A program made the translations under genes and the position numbers. Below are positions 26,156 through 34,668 of a stretch of 64,000 bases of DNA, piece by piece. This stretch comes from Roseburia intestinalis L1-82. GTDB lineage: Bacteria > Bacillota > Clostridia > Lachnospirales > Lachnospiraceae. Numbering within the stretch: position 1 is the stretch's first letter; each line of letters begins with the position of its first letter. The DNA lies in the NCBI RefSeq assembly GCF_900537995.1, contig NZ_LR027880.1, forward strand, positions 453,001 to 517,000, given 5' to 3'. The notes beneath the pieces were generated by a model. That model was not told where the DNA came from. It did no database searches and saw nothing but the letters and a program-made list of their open reading frames with translations.

Positions 26156-27832
26156 ATGAACAGAGAAGGAAAGAAATGTGTCCTATATCCGAGAGTAAGT
26201 ACTGAAATGCAGGTGGACGGATATAGCCTTGAAGGGCAGAAGAATAGCCTGAAACGATTTGCTGACAGAGAAGAAATGGAGATTGTTGGTATATATGAAG
26301 ATGCAGGTAAATCGGGAAAATCTATTGAGGGGAGACCTGCTTTTAAGAAGATGCTTTCTGATATAAAGAACGGATTGGAGATAGATTATATTCTGGTTTA
26401 TAAACTTTCACGATTTGGAAGAAATGCGGCAGATATTCTAAATTCATTGGAGTTTGTGCAGTCGTATGGAATAAATCTCATTTGTATTGAGGAAGGTATT
26501 GACTCATCACAGACAAGTGGAAAACTTTTAATTTCTGTATTATCTGCGGTTGCAGAAATTGAAAGAGAAAATATCATTGAACAGACAATGAACGGACGCA
26601 GAGAAAAAGCAAGACAGGGAGGTTGGAATGGCGGTTTTGCTCCGTATGGATATTATCTGAAAGACAATCAGCTCTTAATAGATGAAACCGAAGCTGAAGC
26701 AATCCGAATTATATTTGATAAGTTTGCCAATTCAGACATAGGGCTTGGCGGAGTTGCAAAATATCTTAATTTGCAAGGAATAAAAAAGATACCCCGTCAG
26801 AATGGAACATTAGAAACTTGGAGCAGCCATTTCATACGGTTGATATTAGATAATCCTGTCTATTGTGGCAAGATTGCTTATGGCAGGAGAACACGAGAAA
26901 AGGTAAAAGGCACAAAAAATGAATATAAGCAGATTCATACAGATGATTATATTCTGGAAGATGGACAGCACGAAGGAATAGTCAGCGAAGAATTATGGCA
27001 AAAAGTTCACGCAAAACGTATGGCAACAGGAATTAAGCAGCCGTCCAAAATTGGTAAGGACAGGGCGCATCTTTTAACGGGAATATTAAAGTGTCCTCTT
27101 TGTGGAAGCTCAATGTATACGAATAAACATGCTTGGACAAATAAAGATGGCACATACAAAGAAGTTTACTATTATATCTGCGGTAGGAATAAGCAGGAAC
27201 GAGGGCATCATTGTGATTACAAGGCATCTCTTAGAAAAACAGACATTGAACCACTTGTAATTGAAGCCGTCAAGGAATTGGTAAGTGATAAATATTTTGC
27301 AAAAGAGATAGAAAAGCGTGTTGGTGTGCAGACTGATACCACTGCAATTGATAAGGAACTTGCCAATTATGAGAGCAAGCTGAAAGAAGTAGATTTGAAT
27401 AAAGCCCGTCTGGAACGAGAGATTGATAATCTGCCTATTGATGCTCGTTTCAGAGAAAGAAAAATCCACGACATGACATTAAGGCTTGATGGATTGTATG
27501 ATACGATTGTCGAGTTGGAAGAACGGATTGAAGATGCAAAGCTGAGAAAAAGTTCTATTGAAATGGAAGCAATCACTCTGGACAATATTTACAAGCTTAT
27601 GCTGAATTTCGGAAAGCTCTATGATATAATAAGTGACGAGGAAAAGAAAAGTCTTATAACTTATCTAATAAAGGAAATTCAGATATATCCTAATGGAGAG
27701 TCAGAGATGCCTTTGAAGTCGATAGAGTTTAATTTTCCGATATATCGTGATGGACAAGAGGTAAGGCGGCTCTTGTGGGAAAAAGGTAATACCGTTGAGT
27801 CGGTAGTTCTGATGCAGTATTGTGGAAAATAA
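26156..27832 (+). CDS. Large serine recombinase, TndX/TnpX type
   Basis: 558 residues. The catalytic serine is in YPRVSTEMQ near residue 13, with the arginine-rich active site in KLSRFGRNAAD. The recombinase domain follows (GGWNGGFAPYGYYL), then a zinc ribbon (CPLCGSSMY, later CDYKAS) and a long coiled coil at about residues 395-480. It integrates and excises the circular form of ICE1 without extra host factors. The gene is last in the element and ends close to the right junction. GGAGGTGGTACG precedes the ATG. Confidence 0.92.
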   Translation: MNREGKKCVLYPRVSTEMQVDGYSLEGQKNSLKRFADREEMEIVGIYEDAGKSGKSIEGRPAFKKMLSDIKNGLEIDYILVYKLSRFGRNAADILNSLEFVQSYGINLICIEEGIDSSQTSGKLLISVLSAVAEIERENIIEQTMNGRREKARQGGWNGGFAPYGYYLKDNQLLIDETEAEAIRIIFDKFANSDIGLGGVAKYLNLQGIKKIPRQNGTLETWSSHFIRLILDNPVYCGKIAYGRRTREKVKGTKNEYKQIHTDDYILEDGQHEGIVSEELWQKVHAKRMATGIKQPSKIGKDRAHLLTGILKCPLCGSSMYTNKHAWTNKDGTYKEVYYYICGRNKQERGHHCDYKASLRKTDIEPLVIEAVKELVSDKYFAKEIEKRVGVQTDTTAIDKELANYESKLKEVDLNKARLEREIDNLPIDARFRERKIHDMTLRLDGLYDTIVELEERIEDAKLRKSSIEMEAITLDNIYKLMLNFGKLYDIISDEEKKSLITYLIKEIQIYPNGESEMPLKSIEFNFPIYRDGQEVRRLLWEKGNTVESVVLMQYCGK

Positions 27833-28003
27833 GAAAAATAGGCATGTTAGACCACAAGATGTTGTGGTTTGAGGGCAAAAATTGGAGCAAAAAATGACCA
27901 GTTTTTGCCCTATTTTTTTCCACGTTTTTATAGATGCATAGAGGCAAAAAAGAGATTTTTAAGTATTTTGGGACAAAATTCAGAGAAAGGAAAAGAAACA
28001 GGG
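27833..28003 (+). other. Junction between ICE1 and the second element, with hairpins
   Basis: Two hairpins lie in a row: ACCACAA/TTGTGGT at 27851-27868, and 27873-27885 with 27898-27910 (GGGCAAAAA and TTTTTGCCC), followed by a run of seven T. The second is a good terminator for the recombinase gene. The right attachment site of ICE1 must be near here, but no core can be fixed without the left end. Confidence 0.5.
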
Positions 28004-28738
28004 ATGGAGAAAAAGCAGCACCCAAGTTACGGAATGATTCGGTTTGCAAGGTCCTCAATCGGTGGTTCAGGAACGGCATTGTTTGGAAGTTCCATCATGC
28101 ATAATAATGTCATACGCCTGTCCATTTCAAAAGGCATGATGGAAAGGGAGGGCAACGAGGACTGGTTTTTGGCAGGGACAGACATCAATGACATGATCGT
28201 TGAGGTGGAGATGTCCTATACACAGTTTGCCGAAGCAATCACATCACTTAACATTGGAGAGGGGATACCGGTTACCATTACAAAAGTGAATGGGACATTC
28301 GTTGAACCATGCCCATACAGTGACAGGCAGAAAGTAATGCGCCGGGAAGTGGATGAAGCAACCCGTGACTTGGTGCGGCAACTGGAAAAGAGGTCAGAGG
28401 AGATTGAAAAACTTCTGGATGAGAAACGTGTCCTGAGCAGGGAGGACCGGAGAAATATCGTCTCGACATTGAAAAATGTACGGCAGGAGTTAAAAAGTAA
28501 TATCCCCTATCTGCAGAAACTGTTTGCTGAACAGATGGATAAAACCGTGACAGAGGCGAAAGGGGAGTTTGAAACTTACCTGCAGAACAAGATGAACAGC
28601 ATTGCACTTGCAGCAATTTCAGAACAGATGAAGCAGGAGGAAATCAGTTTAAACAGAAACATGATACCGGAACTGGAAGTACAGGAGGGCGGGGAAGAGG
28701 CAGGGGAGATGGAAGCGGGAATGCACATGGACATGTAA
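28004..28738 (+). CDS. Conserved element protein with a GMxMxM tail
   Basis: 244 residues from the ATG at 28004 behind GAAAGGA. The N-terminal part (HPSYGMIRFARSS, then LFGSSIMHNNVIRLSI) resembles proteins of phage and conjugative elements in Clostridia whose function is unknown. The middle (about residues 110-215) is a long coiled coil. The C terminus is acidic and ends GMHMDM, the tail shared by several unrelated proteins of this element. The last codons and the following terminator recur at 29333-29399. Confidence 0.7.
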   Translation: MEKKQHPSYGMIRFARSSIGGSGTALFGSSIMHNNVIRLSISKGMMEREGNEDWFLAGTDINDMIVEVEMSYTQFAEAITSLNIGEGIPVTITKVNGTFVEPCPYSDRQKVMRREVDEATRDLVRQLEKRSEEIEKLLDEKRVLSREDRRNIVSTLKNVRQELKSNIPYLQKLFAEQMDKTVTEAKGEFETYLQNKMNSIALAAISEQMKQEEISLNRNMIPELEVQEGGEEAGEMEAGMHMDM

Positions 28739-28785
28739 GGCGGTACTTATTTTAGAAATGAAATGGGTATCGCTATTTTTTTATC
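28717..28785 (+). repeat. Copy A of a tail-plus-terminator repeat
   Basis: Holds the last codons of the gene (ATGCACATGGACATG and stop) and a hairpin GCGGTAC/GTATCGC with TATTTTTTT. Copy B at 29333-29399 keeps the tail codons, the spacer ACTTATTTTAGAAATG and the T-run, with compensating changes in the stem. Confidence 0.75.
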
Positions 28786-28803
28786 CGAAAGGAAGGGGAT
28801 GAA

Positions 28804-29298
28804 GTGAAGCGCAGAAAAGGACATGAGATAGACTATGCAGGGAAAAAATATGTTTCACTGCATGAACTGTGCGATGACCTGGACCTGCCTTACTCTCCGC
28901 TGGCACATAAATATTACAGGACAAAAGATATTGAACAGTCGGTAGAGAGGGCAAAAAAGGTAAAAGATGCACAGACCTACACCGTCTGGGGCAGGGAATA
29001 TAAAAGCCTGACGGATATTGCAAAGGAGTACGGGACCAGTGCCGCCGTCATTTCAAAAAGACTGCAGGACGGAAAGACAGCCGAGGAAGCTATCGCAGAA
29101 ATCATACAGAAGGAAACACTTTCTTTCTGCGGAAAGGAATTTCATGGACTGGCACAGATAGCGAACTATTATGGAAAAGATTATTCGCTGGTCTGGGAGC
29201 GGCTCAAATATGGCATGAGAATGGAAGAAGCACTGTTTCTACCGATCAGGCAGATGAACAAGCCGCAGTATGAAATAACCTGTCGCAAAAATTTATGA
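28804..29298 (+). CDS. Three-repeat HTH-like protein, frameshifted near the end
   Basis: 164 residues from a GTG with GGAAGGGG upstream. Three tandem units of about 40 residues can be seen: KYVSLHELCDDLDLPYS, EYKSLTDIAKEYGTSAA and EFHGLAQIANYYGKDYS, each followed by a short EEA-type helix. They look like small HTH modules of the kind fused to nucleases or phage regulators. In an A5 run at about 29287-29291 the frame changes. If the run were A4, the protein would continue for about 20 residues to 29353 and end EKGMQMNM, the shared tail. The tail is intact in the other frame. Confidence 0.65.
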   Translation: MKRRKGHEIDYAGKKYVSLHELCDDLDLPYSPLAHKYYRTKDIEQSVERAKKVKDAQTYTVWGREYKSLTDIAKEYGTSAAVISKRLQDGKTAEEAIAEIIQKETLSFCGKEFHGLAQIANYYGKDYSLVWERLKYGMRMEEALFLPIRQMNKPQYEITCRKNL

Positions 29299-29332
29299 GG
29301 AGGTCAAGTCAGAAAGGCTGGAACAGGAAAAA

Positions 29333-29399
29333 GGGATGCAGATGAACATGTAAGGCAGTACTTATTTTAGAAATGGAATGGGTGCTGTCTTTTTTTTAT
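29333..29399 (+). repeat. Copy B of the tail-plus-terminator repeat
   Basis: Contains GGGATGCAGATGAACATG and stop, a stem GGCAGTAC/GTGCTGTC with wobble pairs, and a run of eight T. Matches copy A at 28717-28785 along its length. Confidence 0.75.
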
Positions 29400-29423
29400 G
29401 GAAAAAGGAAGGAGACAGAGTGG

Positions 29424-30032
29424 ATGTCGGGATTTTTTTGCAACAGCCCAAGACTGCAGTTATTAGAACGGCAGATGCGCCAGCCGCCGGGATACCGTCC
29501 CAGAGGGCATGGGTGGATGTTTGACATGGAAGAGTGGAAAAGCAGAGGAAATTATTCAGAGATTGTGGACTGTGTCATCAGCCGGATGCAGATGGAACAC
29601 TTAAAGAAAAGAATACAGGAGGTATTTGGAAATGCAGACAAGGAACTGATTTTTTATGACAGCAGGCACAGAACGGATTTTTCTTCCCTGCTGCTTGGCA
29701 GACGGAAAAAGAACCTGTGCGGACTTCCGAATTATGCCGCCGCAGTATTTCTTCTGTCTGCAGATGAAAACCTGTGGGAGAAAGTTTCTAAGCAGGTGCT
29801 GGATACGGGGATTTATTTTGACCGCATCCGGCTTGGCAGCGTTACGCTGGAACAATATATCCTGTTCCATGCAGCTAGGGATGTGTATCTGGGGACAAAG
29901 CATATCCGGCTGTCGGAGCTGACCGACAGGGAACTGATACCGGATGAAATCTTAAGGCTTATCGTGAATGCATTTGTGATGGAAAGGTATGGGGTGGACA
30001 TCGTAGAACAGGAGGTGTGGAATGAAGATTAG
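29424..30032 (+). CDS. Hypothetical protein of the leading block
   Basis: 202 residues from the ATG at 29424 with GGAAGGAG at 29407-29414. No signal peptide or membrane segment. The middle has a basic stretch (LLLGRRKKNLCGL), and the last 90 residues are helical and acidic (EQYILFHAARDVYLG). It overlaps the ArdA-like gene by 11 bases, so the two are probably translated together. I do not recognise the family. Confidence 0.6.
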   Translation: MSGFFCNSPRLQLLERQMRQPPGYRPRGHGWMFDMEEWKSRGNYSEIVDCVISRMQMEHLKKRIQEVFGNADKELIFYDSRHRTDFSSLLLGRRKKNLCGLPNYAAAVFLLSADENLWEKVSKQVLDTGIYFDRIRLGSVTLEQYILFHAARDVYLGTKHIRLSELTDRELIPDEILRLIVNAFVMERYGVDIVEQEVWNED

Positions 30033-31674
30033 AGCAAAAAATAGGGAACAGACGGTAGATATGACTCTGCCGGTAACGGACATGGACATGCAGTATTACA
30101 TGAAACGTATCGGGATAGAAGATGTTATGCCGGTATGTTGTATCAGTGAGGTACGGGATGAACCGCCCTATTTTGGATTTTTGAAAGGGCAGACCGTCAA
30201 CATGGACGAACTTAATTTCTTTGCCAGAAGGCTGGATGGAATGACGGAATATGAAAAAAGAGTGGTGGGTGTCTACAGCAGTGAGACAGGCATCCGGGAG
30301 ATGAAACAACTGATCAACCTGACTTACAGCCTGCAGGGACTGTCACTGCTCACAGACTTGACGGACGGAAACCGTGTCGGGCTGAGACTTTATCTGGACC
30401 GGCACATTGCAATCTCAGAAGAAGAAAAGAGCAGAATAGATTTTAATGCATATGCACAGAGGATTTTTTCAGAAGGAAAATGTAAGTTCCTGCCACATGG
30501 GATACTGGTAGATCAGGGATTCCAGATGGAGGAGGTCTATAACGGAAAAACCTTTCCAGAATACATCGACAGACCGGATGAAACCGTGGCGGTTTTATCT
30601 CTTGAAAATGAGGCAGGGGATAAGGAATACCTTTATCTTCCAACGGACATCAGTGCCATGGATAAGGTAAAGAAAAGACTCAACATCGCAGCATTTGCTG
30701 AAGGCATTGTGAACGGGATAGAAAATATCCGGCTGCCGGAAAGCATCCTTCCTTCCCCGGAAGATATGTGTATGTCTCTGCAGGGTGATGTCCAGAAACT
30801 GACTCTTTTTAATGAGATGTGCCAGACCGTCAGCTGTTTTGATGAAGCAAAAATGGACCGGCTTGCAATGGCGGCAGGATTCGTGGGGACAAGTGAATTT
30901 ACTGATATCACTTACATCGCAAAGCATCTGGATGAATTTGAAATACATCCGCAGATACATACGGATAAAGAGTATGGGGAATTTCTGGTTAAAGAAGCGG
31001 GGATGTTTGAAGTTGATGAACTTCTCCTGCCGCATATTGATTATGCCGGGGTTGCCCGTGATAAAAGACAGGCAACGATGGCAGACAGCGGATTTATTCC
31101 AGAGGGCTTTGTTGGCACGCAGAGGGCGATCCATGAGTATCAGGAATATCAGGGGGAATTTGCCGATCTGCTTGAAAAAAACGGGATACCCTGTGAAACG
31201 TTCTGCCTTTACAGTTCGCTGGCAGGGATGATGTATCAGGATGGAGAGGAGCAGGAAACGCTGTACCGGAGTGAACTGGCAGATTATGAGGAACAAATCC
31301 AGAAAGCCATCCTCAAAGAAAGGCATGTGGAAGAAGAGCCGAGGGGACTCATGCATTATTTTGACGGGAACAGACAGGTGGCTGCAAAAGTGATCAGTGC
31401 ATTCCCCAAAGTGCAGAACATCCGGGGAGAACTGTTCGGAGTTCTGGAATGCAGTATCTGCCAGCCTCTGACACAAAATGAAATCTATGAACTGAAAAAT
31501 TTCTGGGACGGACAGATGAGTGACGGCTGGGGAGAAGGCTTTGAACAAAGACCAATCTATACGCAGGAGGGAGAACTGTATGTCAGTTTCTGGACACAGG
31601 AAAGACACTGGGGCGTCATGACGGAGGAAGAACTGGACAGAATCTGGAATCATGGCATGACGCAGACTCTGTAA
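30022..31674 (+). CDS. ArdA-like antirestriction protein, apparently two-domain
   Basis: 550 residues. Two segments share one pattern: about residues 70-190 (LNFFARRLDGMTEYEKR, then INLTYSLQGLSLL) and about 255-370 (LTLFNEMCQTVSCFDEAKMDR, then FLVKEAGMFEVDELLLPHIDYAGVA). This is the layout of ArdA-type proteins in Firmicutes, with an acidic surface that mimics DNA and blocks type I restriction enzymes. The total length is longer than a single ArdA. Its place near the start of the block suits an early-expressed protective function. Assignment rests on pattern memory, not a search. Confidence 0.6.
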   Translation: MKIRAKNREQTVDMTLPVTDMDMQYYMKRIGIEDVMPVCCISEVRDEPPYFGFLKGQTVNMDELNFFARRLDGMTEYEKRVVGVYSSETGIREMKQLINLTYSLQGLSLLTDLTDGNRVGLRLYLDRHIAISEEEKSRIDFNAYAQRIFSEGKCKFLPHGILVDQGFQMEEVYNGKTFPEYIDRPDETVAVLSLENEAGDKEYLYLPTDISAMDKVKKRLNIAAFAEGIVNGIENIRLPESILPSPEDMCMSLQGDVQKLTLFNEMCQTVSCFDEAKMDRLAMAAGFVGTSEFTDITYIAKHLDEFEIHPQIHTDKEYGEFLVKEAGMFEVDELLLPHIDYAGVARDKRQATMADSGFIPEGFVGTQRAIHEYQEYQGEFADLLEKNGIPCETFCLYSSLAGMMYQDGEEQETLYRSELADYEEQIQKAILKERHVEEEPRGLMHYFDGNRQVAAKVISAFPKVQNIRGELFGVLECSICQPLTQNEIYELKNFWDGQMSDGWGEGFEQRPIYTQEGELYVSFWTQERHWGVMTEEELDRIWNHGMTQTL

Positions 31675-31734
31675 AAAAATAATATTCTGCTGGATATGTG
31701 CTGGTGTATGTAGTATTGTGTGTCCCAAAGAAAA

Positions 31735-33590
31735 GGTAGTGTCAAGTGATCTATGAAAAAATGAGCCAAAACAAAAAGGCTCGATTGAACCTTGAAAATT
31801 GCAGATATTTCAGTCAGAGATAGGTTTCCGCCACCCTTGACAGCACACAAAAGAACTGCTGTAGGTGATTCACCGACGGCGAAGAACTCAAGAACAGTTA
31901 GAGATTTTTCCGTCGTTTACAGCAGTGTAGCAGTTTTTTTGCGTGCCATCAAGGGCACAGCCGCTGGTGCGGTGGCTGGTTTATTACCTCTGGCTTGGAA
32001 TCTAAGAACAGTTAGAGCCTTCGGCTGGCAGATTTAAAATTGTCTGCTGACCGAGAAAGATGAGTAACTGCCATTTGCCGGGCATGTTGTCTGCGTTGGT
32101 GAGCATATCAACCTTATTTAAAACCTGATACTTGTTGTGCTTATGTGGCCGCAGGAAGTTATAATAAGCAACCCATAAAGCTAAATCGTAGTTGGCACCA
32201 TCATAGTTGTCAAATCCATTGGTTGGGCGATAAGAGGCTTTGTAGGTGCGGTTAAGGCGTTCGATTATCTGCTTGAAAGGGCGGAATTCTTTGGAAACTT
32301 CGTCATCATTGGTGAGACCGATTACCTGTGTGATGTTGAATGTAAAGGTATCTTTAAATCTTTGGGCAAACTCCATCGCTGCTAATGGATAAGCACTGTA
32401 TCCATCTGCAATAAACTTAAAGTTTTTAGGAAGTTTATCGAAATGTCTGAAAGCCATTCTCATTGCGAGGATGCAGGGACCGACACTGCGGTTGTCGGAT
32501 ACCTGATAACCAATGATAGAGCGGCTTACAGCATCCATAATAAACCAGATGTATGCTTTGATACCACGAACTTTGATGTAGGTTTCATCGGCAGTCAATA
32601 CTTTGCCTGGTTTGTAATCATAGTGATCAACGAATGGTTTGATACAGATGGAGGCTGTTTTGCAGTAGTTGGCTATCTGTTGGTGTGAGATGTTGATGTT
32701 ATAAAGATCTTTCAGTGCCTGCGAGGTTTTTCTTAAGGATAAACCAAGGTTGATGTGCAGGGTAAGACACAGAGACATCACATGGGCATTATGCTTTGAA
32801 AACTTCAGTGAAGAAGCATTCTTTGGAAGAGAGGTTAGGTCCATGGCGAAGAAATCCACAGTGAATTCACGGTAGATGTAATGGAGTTTATATTTGTTTT
32901 TGCCATAATCCTCAGCAAGGTCTTTCTGATCCACTTTTTTAAGATTGTGGAGATAGTAAGGACATTTTGGATTGACGCATTTATGTATGCGGAAGAACTT
33001 GCGGTCTTTTTTTGGAACGAGGGTATTTCTGCAGTGAGGGCAGGTAAGGCGAAAAGGTGTTGTAACGACTTCGCCGGAGCAGAAGGTCTGTCCACAGACT
33101 TTACACTGGTATTGACCGTTACCGCCATTATTGTCGTAAATGTAGTGATGTGGAGCCTCACATAAAGGGCAGACGGTATCTTCAGAAATGGATTTACCAT
33201 TACGGCGCTGAACTGGTTTGACAGGCTTACCGTATTTCCACTGGTAGTACTCAAGAAGGAACTGCCAGTCCTGTTTGATAAAGGTTTTGATGACAGGAAG
33301 CTTATCAATTTTAAATTTTTGATATTTTGGAGAATGGGAATCATCAAAAGTCCACTGTTTGAGAGGAATATATCTGCAAATAAAATTTAAAAGCCAGCAG
33401 ATTTGTTTATGTTGGTATTGAATGTAGTTAAGTAAATAAAGTATAATGTTCATGAGCATTGTCTCCTTTGGTTAGTGGAATTTTGGTCGAGGACATTATA
33501 CCAAAAAAGGGAGGTCAATGCTCTTTTTATTTGAAACTCCCGAAAATAAAGGTTTTTAAAGAAAAAATAGATAGTAAATTTGACACTACC
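31735..33590 (-). mobile_element. Insertion sequence, 1856 bp, with 8-bp target duplication
   Basis: The ends are GGTAGTGTCAAG at 31735 and the inverted TTTGACACTACC ending at 33590. They are flanked by AAAGAAAA on both sides (31727-31734 and 33591-33598), an 8-bp direct target duplication. One transposase gene lies on the minus strand. About 265 bases between the transposase end and the left terminus hold no gene but carry a 14-base direct repeat (AAGAACAGTTAGAG at 31890 and 32004). The intact ends suggest recent movement. Confidence 0.92.
32002..33459 (-). CDS. DDE transposase with two N-terminal zinc fingers
   Basis: 485 residues. Two CxxC-type zinc clusters (CPLCEAPHHY with CKVCGQTF, and CPHCRNTL with CVNPKCPYY) sit at about residues 95-175. 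The catalytic core has Asp in LTADETYIKV, Asp in FIADGYSAY and Glu in QIIERLNRTYK, the DDE set of the rve/IS240-like fold. Ribosome site AAAGGAG lies upstream on the minus strand; two ATG codons (33459 and 33453) are possible. It is much longer than a standard IS6-family transposase, so I leave the family open. Confidence 0.9.
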   Translation of the reverse strand: MLMNIILYLLNYIQYQHKQICWLLNFICRYIPLKQWTFDDSHSPKYQKFKIDKLPVIKTFIKQDWQFLLEYYQWKYGKPVKPVQRRNGKSISEDTVCPLCEAPHHYIYDNNGGNGQYQCKVCGQTFCSGEVVTTPFRLTCPHCRNTLVPKKDRKFFRIHKCVNPKCPYYLHNLKKVDQKDLAEDYGKNKYKLHYIYREFTVDFFAMDLTSLPKNASSLKFSKHNAHVMSLCLTLHINLGLSLRKTSQALKDLYNINISHQQIANYCKTASICIKPFVDHYDYKPGKVLTADETYIKVRGIKAYIWFIMDAVSRSIIGYQVSDNRSVGPCILAMRMAFRHFDKLPKNFKFIADGYSAYPLAAMEFAQRFKDTFTFNITQVIGLTNDDEVSKEFRPFKQIIERLNRTYKASYRPTNGFDNYDGANYDLALWVAYYNFLRPHKHNKYQVLNKVDMLTNADNMPGKWQLLIFLGQQTILNLPAEGSNCS

Positions 33591-33613
33591 AAAGAAAACA
33601 AGGAGGCAAACAG

Positions 33614-33916
33614 ATGAAATTGGATGATACAGTCATGGTGCAGTTTTTTGGGGAGCTTATCGAATCATACCGCCAGCAGATCATGGATCAGGAAGAGGCA
33701 AGGGAACTTTCAAAGAAGAAAAAAAAGTTCCTGGCAGACTTAAGAAAAGAACTGGAGCTGCCAAACCCGCAAGCGTACAGGATGGTGACAGAACTTTTTG
33801 GATGCATGTTAGACATCAGCCAGATTAAACAGGAACAGCTTTATATACAGGGAATAAAGGATGGAATACGAATCCGAAAACTGGTAAAAGAAATCGAGGA
33901 AGGTGAGGAATGTTAA
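33614..33916 (+). CDS. Small helical protein, DUF6809-like
   Basis: 100 residues behind AAGGAGG. Charged and helical, with the C-terminal pattern EQLYIQGIKDGIRIRKLV. The same kind of protein occurs in ICE1 at 1275. The upstream IS insertion lies just before its ribosome site, so its transcription may now depend on the IS or on readthrough. Overlaps the next gene by seven bases. Confidence 0.6.
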   Translation: MKLDDTVMVQFFGELIESYRQQIMDQEEARELSKKKKKFLADLRKELELPNPQAYRMVTELFGCMLDISQIKQEQLYIQGIKDGIRIRKLVKEIEEGEEC

Positions 33917-34656
33917 GAAGGGAACAGATAGAACGGCTGAAGGAGAGATATCCTGCGGGTACCGTGGTCAGGCTGGGGCAGATGGAAGGGGAACACCAGA
34001 TGCCGTCCGGCATGGAGGGAAAAGTAATTGGTGTGGATGATATCGGACAGATACATGTGGAATGGGAAAATGGAAGCACGCTGGCTCTGAATGTGGAGGA
34101 GGATGACTTTACTGTTGTACCGCAGAAGGAAACCCTGTCCGAAAAGAAATGCAGGGAATTTTTAGGGAAAATAAATGAGATATTAAAGGAAACAGATTTC
34201 TATCTGCTGAATGTGTCATGCAATGGAGGGGATACCGCCTATGCTGCCCAAAAGCTGCTTGCCATGCATCAGGCATTTGAAACCGTGTACGGGGAAGGAT
34301 ATGTGGATGAGGAGTATGGGATGGTGATGATGCCGGCGGTGGTCTGCGGAAGGGATTCCGGCATACGCACGCTGGCACTTGTCACGCTTGATCTGGAGTC
34401 TTCCGGGGAACACTTCGGAACGATTTTCATGACGCCGGGCGGCATGATGGAGCAGGGGACCAGCTCCCTGAGTGAAAAACAGAAACAGGCACTGGCAGAG
34501 TATTATATCCCATATGACTACTGGTACACACCGCTTGTGGAAAGGGACCACCATGTGGATTTTACACAGATGCCGGAGGAGGTGGCTGACATCCGCAGGA
34601 TGGTGGACGAACTGCCGGTGCAGGGGGAGGCTTTCCATATGAATGAACCAAAATAG
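33910..34656 (+). CDS. DUF4314-domain protein with a C-terminal DUF6329-like part
   Basis: 248 residues. Residues 10-60 match DUF4314, a small beta domain (YPAGTVVRLGQMEG, then GKVIGVDDIGQIHVEWENG). Residues 75-235 contain a second domain (ALVTLDLESSGEHFGTIFM) of the kind found in several accessory proteins of these elements. No membrane segment. Function unknown. Translationally linked to the gene at 33614. Confidence 0.65.
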   Translation: MLRREQIERLKERYPAGTVVRLGQMEGEHQMPSGMEGKVIGVDDIGQIHVEWENGSTLALNVEEDDFTVVPQKETLSEKKCREFLGKINEILKETDFYLLNVSCNGGDTAYAAQKLLAMHQAFETVYGEGYVDEEYGMVMMPAVVCGRDSGIRTLALVTLDLESSGEHFGTIFMTPGGMMEQGTSSLSEKQKQALAEYYIPYDYWYTPLVERDHHVDFTQMPEEVADIRRMVDELPVQGEAFHMNEPK

Positions 34657-34668
34657 GAGGAAAAAATT

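Larger units (their letters stand above)
1..27900 (+). mobile_element. ICE1: Tn1549/CTn-type conjugative element (left end outside window)
   Basis: The gene order helicase, Toprim protein, MobC, MOBP relaxase, PcfB-like, VirD4, Maff2, VirB6, PrgI, VirB4, sortase B, lysozyme-CHAP, XRE regulator and then a TndX-like large serine recombinase is that of the Tn1549/CTn superfamily of clostridial conjugative transposons. The right end should lie just after the recombinase stop at 27832. I place it between there and about 27930, but no attachment site is proven. The left end is not in the window. The accessory region (two-component system, ABC exporter, phosphoesterase) lies between the transfer and recombination modules. 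Confidence 0.85.

Noticed and set aside
30595..31728. Long open frame on the minus strand opposite the ArdA-like gene
   Set aside because: Shadow of the plus-strand gene; Phe/His/Cys-rich and without start signals.
31792..32037. Open frame in the non-coding tail of the insertion sequence
   Set aside because: Contains the direct repeat, overlaps the transposase end and has no ribosome site.
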